From: Betaproteobacteria bacterium TMED156
GTDB lineage: Bacteria; Pseudomonadota; Gammaproteobacteria; Burkholderiales; Burkholderiaceae_A
Length of the DNA: 8,863 bases
Direction: 5' to 3'
Assembly (NCBI GenBank): GCA_002171155.1
Contig: NHHF01000072.1
Coordinates: 1-8,863 of the forward strand
Made by a program: the position numbers and the translations under genes
Shown here: piece by piece, positions 8,201 to 8,863 of the stretch
How positions within the stretch are numbered: the first letter of the stretch is position 1
How the letters are laid out: each line of letters starts with the position of its first letter
The notes under the pieces: generated by a model
The model's database searches: none
The model's input: the letters and a program-made list of their open reading frames with translations, nothing else
What the model was told of the DNA's origin: nothing

Positions 8201-8704
8201 AGAACTACTGGTAGCTTTACTTATATTTATTTTTCTAGGCTGGTTTCTATTGTCAGTCCAAAATAATAAATCTTCTAATATGTTTACGCCATATATAGGA
8301 TGTGTTGTAGAAAAATTTAAAAATCTTCCAGTAACAAGCGTTATAAAAGTATTAGCGTTGTTTTTAACATCTAAACAAACAATAGAAGAAATACCTTGAT
8401 TAACAGCAGCTTGGTTATTAGTTAAATTAGTAGGTGAAGTATCTGTATAATCTGTAATAAATAAATATATTTTTTCGCTTATTTCATCTACACCATAACC
8501 TATAACAGTAGCGTTTGCTCCAAAATTTGTTTCAGTAGCAATAAGTGTATTACCTAAAACGTTTTCAAGTGCGCCTACATCACTATCTTCTGATTCTGAA
8601 ACAGCTATATTAAAAGCGTTTCTGTACTGATTAGAGGGAACTAGTCTAGAATCTAAATCTTTATTCATTTTAGACGCTAGAAAACTATTCTTTACTTCAG
8701 CCAT
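5240..8704 (-). CDS. Large phage virion structural protein, N-terminal part of a tail/nozzle-like family, 1154 residues
   Basis: This is a large beta-rich virion protein. The conserved start KMNKDLDSRLVPSNQYRNAF (12-31) and DSDVGALENVLGN (40-52) leads into a propeller-like region with ILEDLLFWTDNRNQPRKINI (142-161). Next come KDKFVKFSYRFKYDDNEYSI (306-325) and the blocks IDIIYQESDSLALYVLDTI, VKALSQEVSGNRVIYGNYVN, NYQVGIVLMDRYGRQSDVIL, YKVVVKQTQQEYYNVYTPGI, NQFRSDTLLYNVVN and NPFESNIDIYYETSTNGVIS, in that order. I recall these blocks from large structural proteins of marine and crAss-like phages, where the protein is compared to tail nozzle, muzzle or stabilisation proteins. That functional label is inference. 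Residues about 222-290 and 928-1000 look like two related Gly/Thr-rich inserts. The C-terminal 130 residues resemble an Ig-like or cadherin-like beta domain. The family's usual C-terminal blocks are absent and instead occur in the separate 475-residue gene. The start is 6 bases after the preceding stop, with no Shine-Dalgarno sequence. Confidence 0.88.
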   Translation of the reverse strand: MAEVKNSFLASKMNKDLDSRLVPSNQYRNAFNIAVSESEDSDVGALENVLGNTLIATETNFGANATVIGYGVDEISEKIYLFITDYTDTSPTNLTNNQAAVNQGISSIVCLDVKNNANTFITLVTGRFLNFSTTHPIYGVNILEDLLFWTDNRNQPRKINISKATSSSTYYSTEDTISVAKYAPYQTIDLVTENSGVYTGTMKDVVSPSTIGGAAGFATTTVNNASIIPITTTYGAFATGNIITLQPPNTDKIPAGTQVAAGSTATSLNTNQAVGVTTPLDANDVIVFSPNPDFINNYSGDPVFLKDKFVKFSYRFKYDDNEYSIIAPFTQTAFIPQQDGRFLTGDEEASYTSGEVSFMQNKVNFIELIINFPDSVTGANLNSNFKITEIDIIYQESDSLALYVLDTISLDDITTNHSTDTFYKYRYQSRKPILTLPSSEANRVYDQTPVKALSQEVSGNRVIYGNYVNKYTAPNHLNYQVAASEKIESGTLYTGIDKEYPESTLKRNRNYQVGIVLMDRYGRQSDVILSNVGSDTASNNFTNVFGASTFYFPYRNNNTVGDVLSDVGNSIKIQFNEQILSTYSPLQYGNPVPTGQPGLYNSTIGNASYNPLGWYTYKVVVKQTQQEYYNVYTPGIINGSFNSIAPNSGFAFTTLISDSLNKVPKELLDVSGNQNQFRSDTLLYNVVNTTGTSPNYYNVQGFPGNTNNTVTTLSTFTDMGGVTGTSADNAIFQVDTNPFLAKLATPVSIGSAYATDFNFNLTVFETNPFESNIDIYYETSTNGVISELNAAIAVGGGNTPIGFTSLAYLQKENQDPAGTGTSTGAADSRYVTTNFKPINQASQQIDNSEITNFTVVDGGGNTRTSEFTLELDQTQGDDRYRIKINALGSPNNGFYFGPNASTIEAYTFNMKVRNKDDNATADVNGAVSNSTTIIVDNLVDGSAGNGIFTGMQVFNGATLLGVIDTVTAGGGGGDATATFNLVNPTTVANDVAITFKAPFASLQINAALSNVDPIIDAYNLPSPQYSTMPNPFVTFTGKNGSFNTAKNTLDLTWGFSVTQAAIINAGYTIVVNNNPSGSNAATLQIIRGGGTSDIVTLSIDKTTGVFGRLTGGFWSNLDVVITLTDAGGATVTTTVNLLTEPGAFTDAFSTAFDI

Positions 8705-8710
8705 TTAATT

Positions 8711-8863
8711 TTAATGTTTAATCCATTTAGATTTACCACGCATAACCTGTACAAACTCATTTAGTTTTATATTAGATAAACGTATTTTAGCATTACGCAG
8801 TTTTGCACTTTTTTCTCTTCTTAACCTTTGCACTACATATTCAGGCTGATTTATCATAGAAGA
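8711..8863 (-). CDS. Small basic protein or C-terminus of a longer one (partial)
   Basis: A minus-strand frame entering from the window edge ends with TAA at 8711-8713, six bases before the ATG of the 1154-residue gene. An internal ATG at 8855-8857 would give a 48-residue protein, MINQPEYVVQRLRREKSAKL and onward to MRGKSKWIKH. The frame is also open upstream of that ATG to the edge, so this could instead be the tail of a longer protein. It is strongly basic, with Arg and Lys spread along what looks like one or two helices, so nucleic-acid or virion-surface contact is conceivable. No family is recognised. Confidence 0.6.
   Translation of the reverse strand, partial: SSMINQPEYVVQRLRREKSAKLRNAKIRLSNIKLNEFVQVMRGKSKWIKH

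Noticed and set aside
1..8863. Search for a defence, retron, CRISPR, toxin-antitoxin or metabolic gene system
   Set aside because: No reverse transcriptase, nuclease, repeat array, small toxin pair or enzyme motif was seen. The window is explained by phage structural genes.

Overview
The window reads as part of a late, structural gene module of a tailed bacteriophage, probably from an aquatic environment. All seven recognisable genes lie on the minus strand and are packed almost end to end, so transcription runs from high to low coordinates. The DNA is strongly A+T-rich. I see no metabolic, RNA, mobile or CRISPR content. The host cannot be named. Six of the seven gene starts have A/T-rich leaders without a Shine-Dalgarno sequence, which would suit a phage of Bacteroidota but could also simply reflect translational coupling in a tight operon.

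In transcription order the layout is: the end of a small basic protein (8711-8863); a 1154-residue beta-rich virion protein (5240-8704); a 271-residue beta-rich protein with an appendage-like N-terminus (4412-5227); a 475-residue beta-rich protein (2954-4381); a 145-residue cupin-like protein (2511-2948); a 241-residue helical protein with Gly/Ala-rich hydrophobic ends, resembling podovirus ejection proteins (1783-2508); a 533-residue protein of unknown function (82-1683); and the first 23 codons of another gene (1-70). Gaps between genes are 2 to 30 bases, except for 99 bases between the 241- and 533-residue genes.

The 1154- and 475-residue proteins carry conserved blocks that, as I recall the family, normally sit in one very large structural polypeptide of marine T4-like and crAss-like/podovirus-type phages. 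Here the N-terminal part (propeller-like, with the FVKFSYRFKYDD block) and the C-terminal part (KALIDKDAIYSAEG, YGYRKYFTD and INYEG blocks) are encoded separately, with an unrelated-looking 271-residue gene between them. The order of a large beta-rich tail protein, a small gene, a Gly/Ala-rich helical protein and then larger proteins recalls the nozzle and ejection-protein order of T7 (gp12 to gp16) and the muzzle and cargo region of crAss-like phages. That parallel is one of position and architecture only.

The second point of interest is the 3' end of the 241-residue gene. Its stop is followed directly, in the -1 frame, by 31 open, coding-looking codons with no start codon of their own. They end 13 bases before the next gene, and a small GC-rich hairpin lies in the stretch where the frames would have to cross. 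This suggests a frameshift, whether programmed, mutational or an assembly error.
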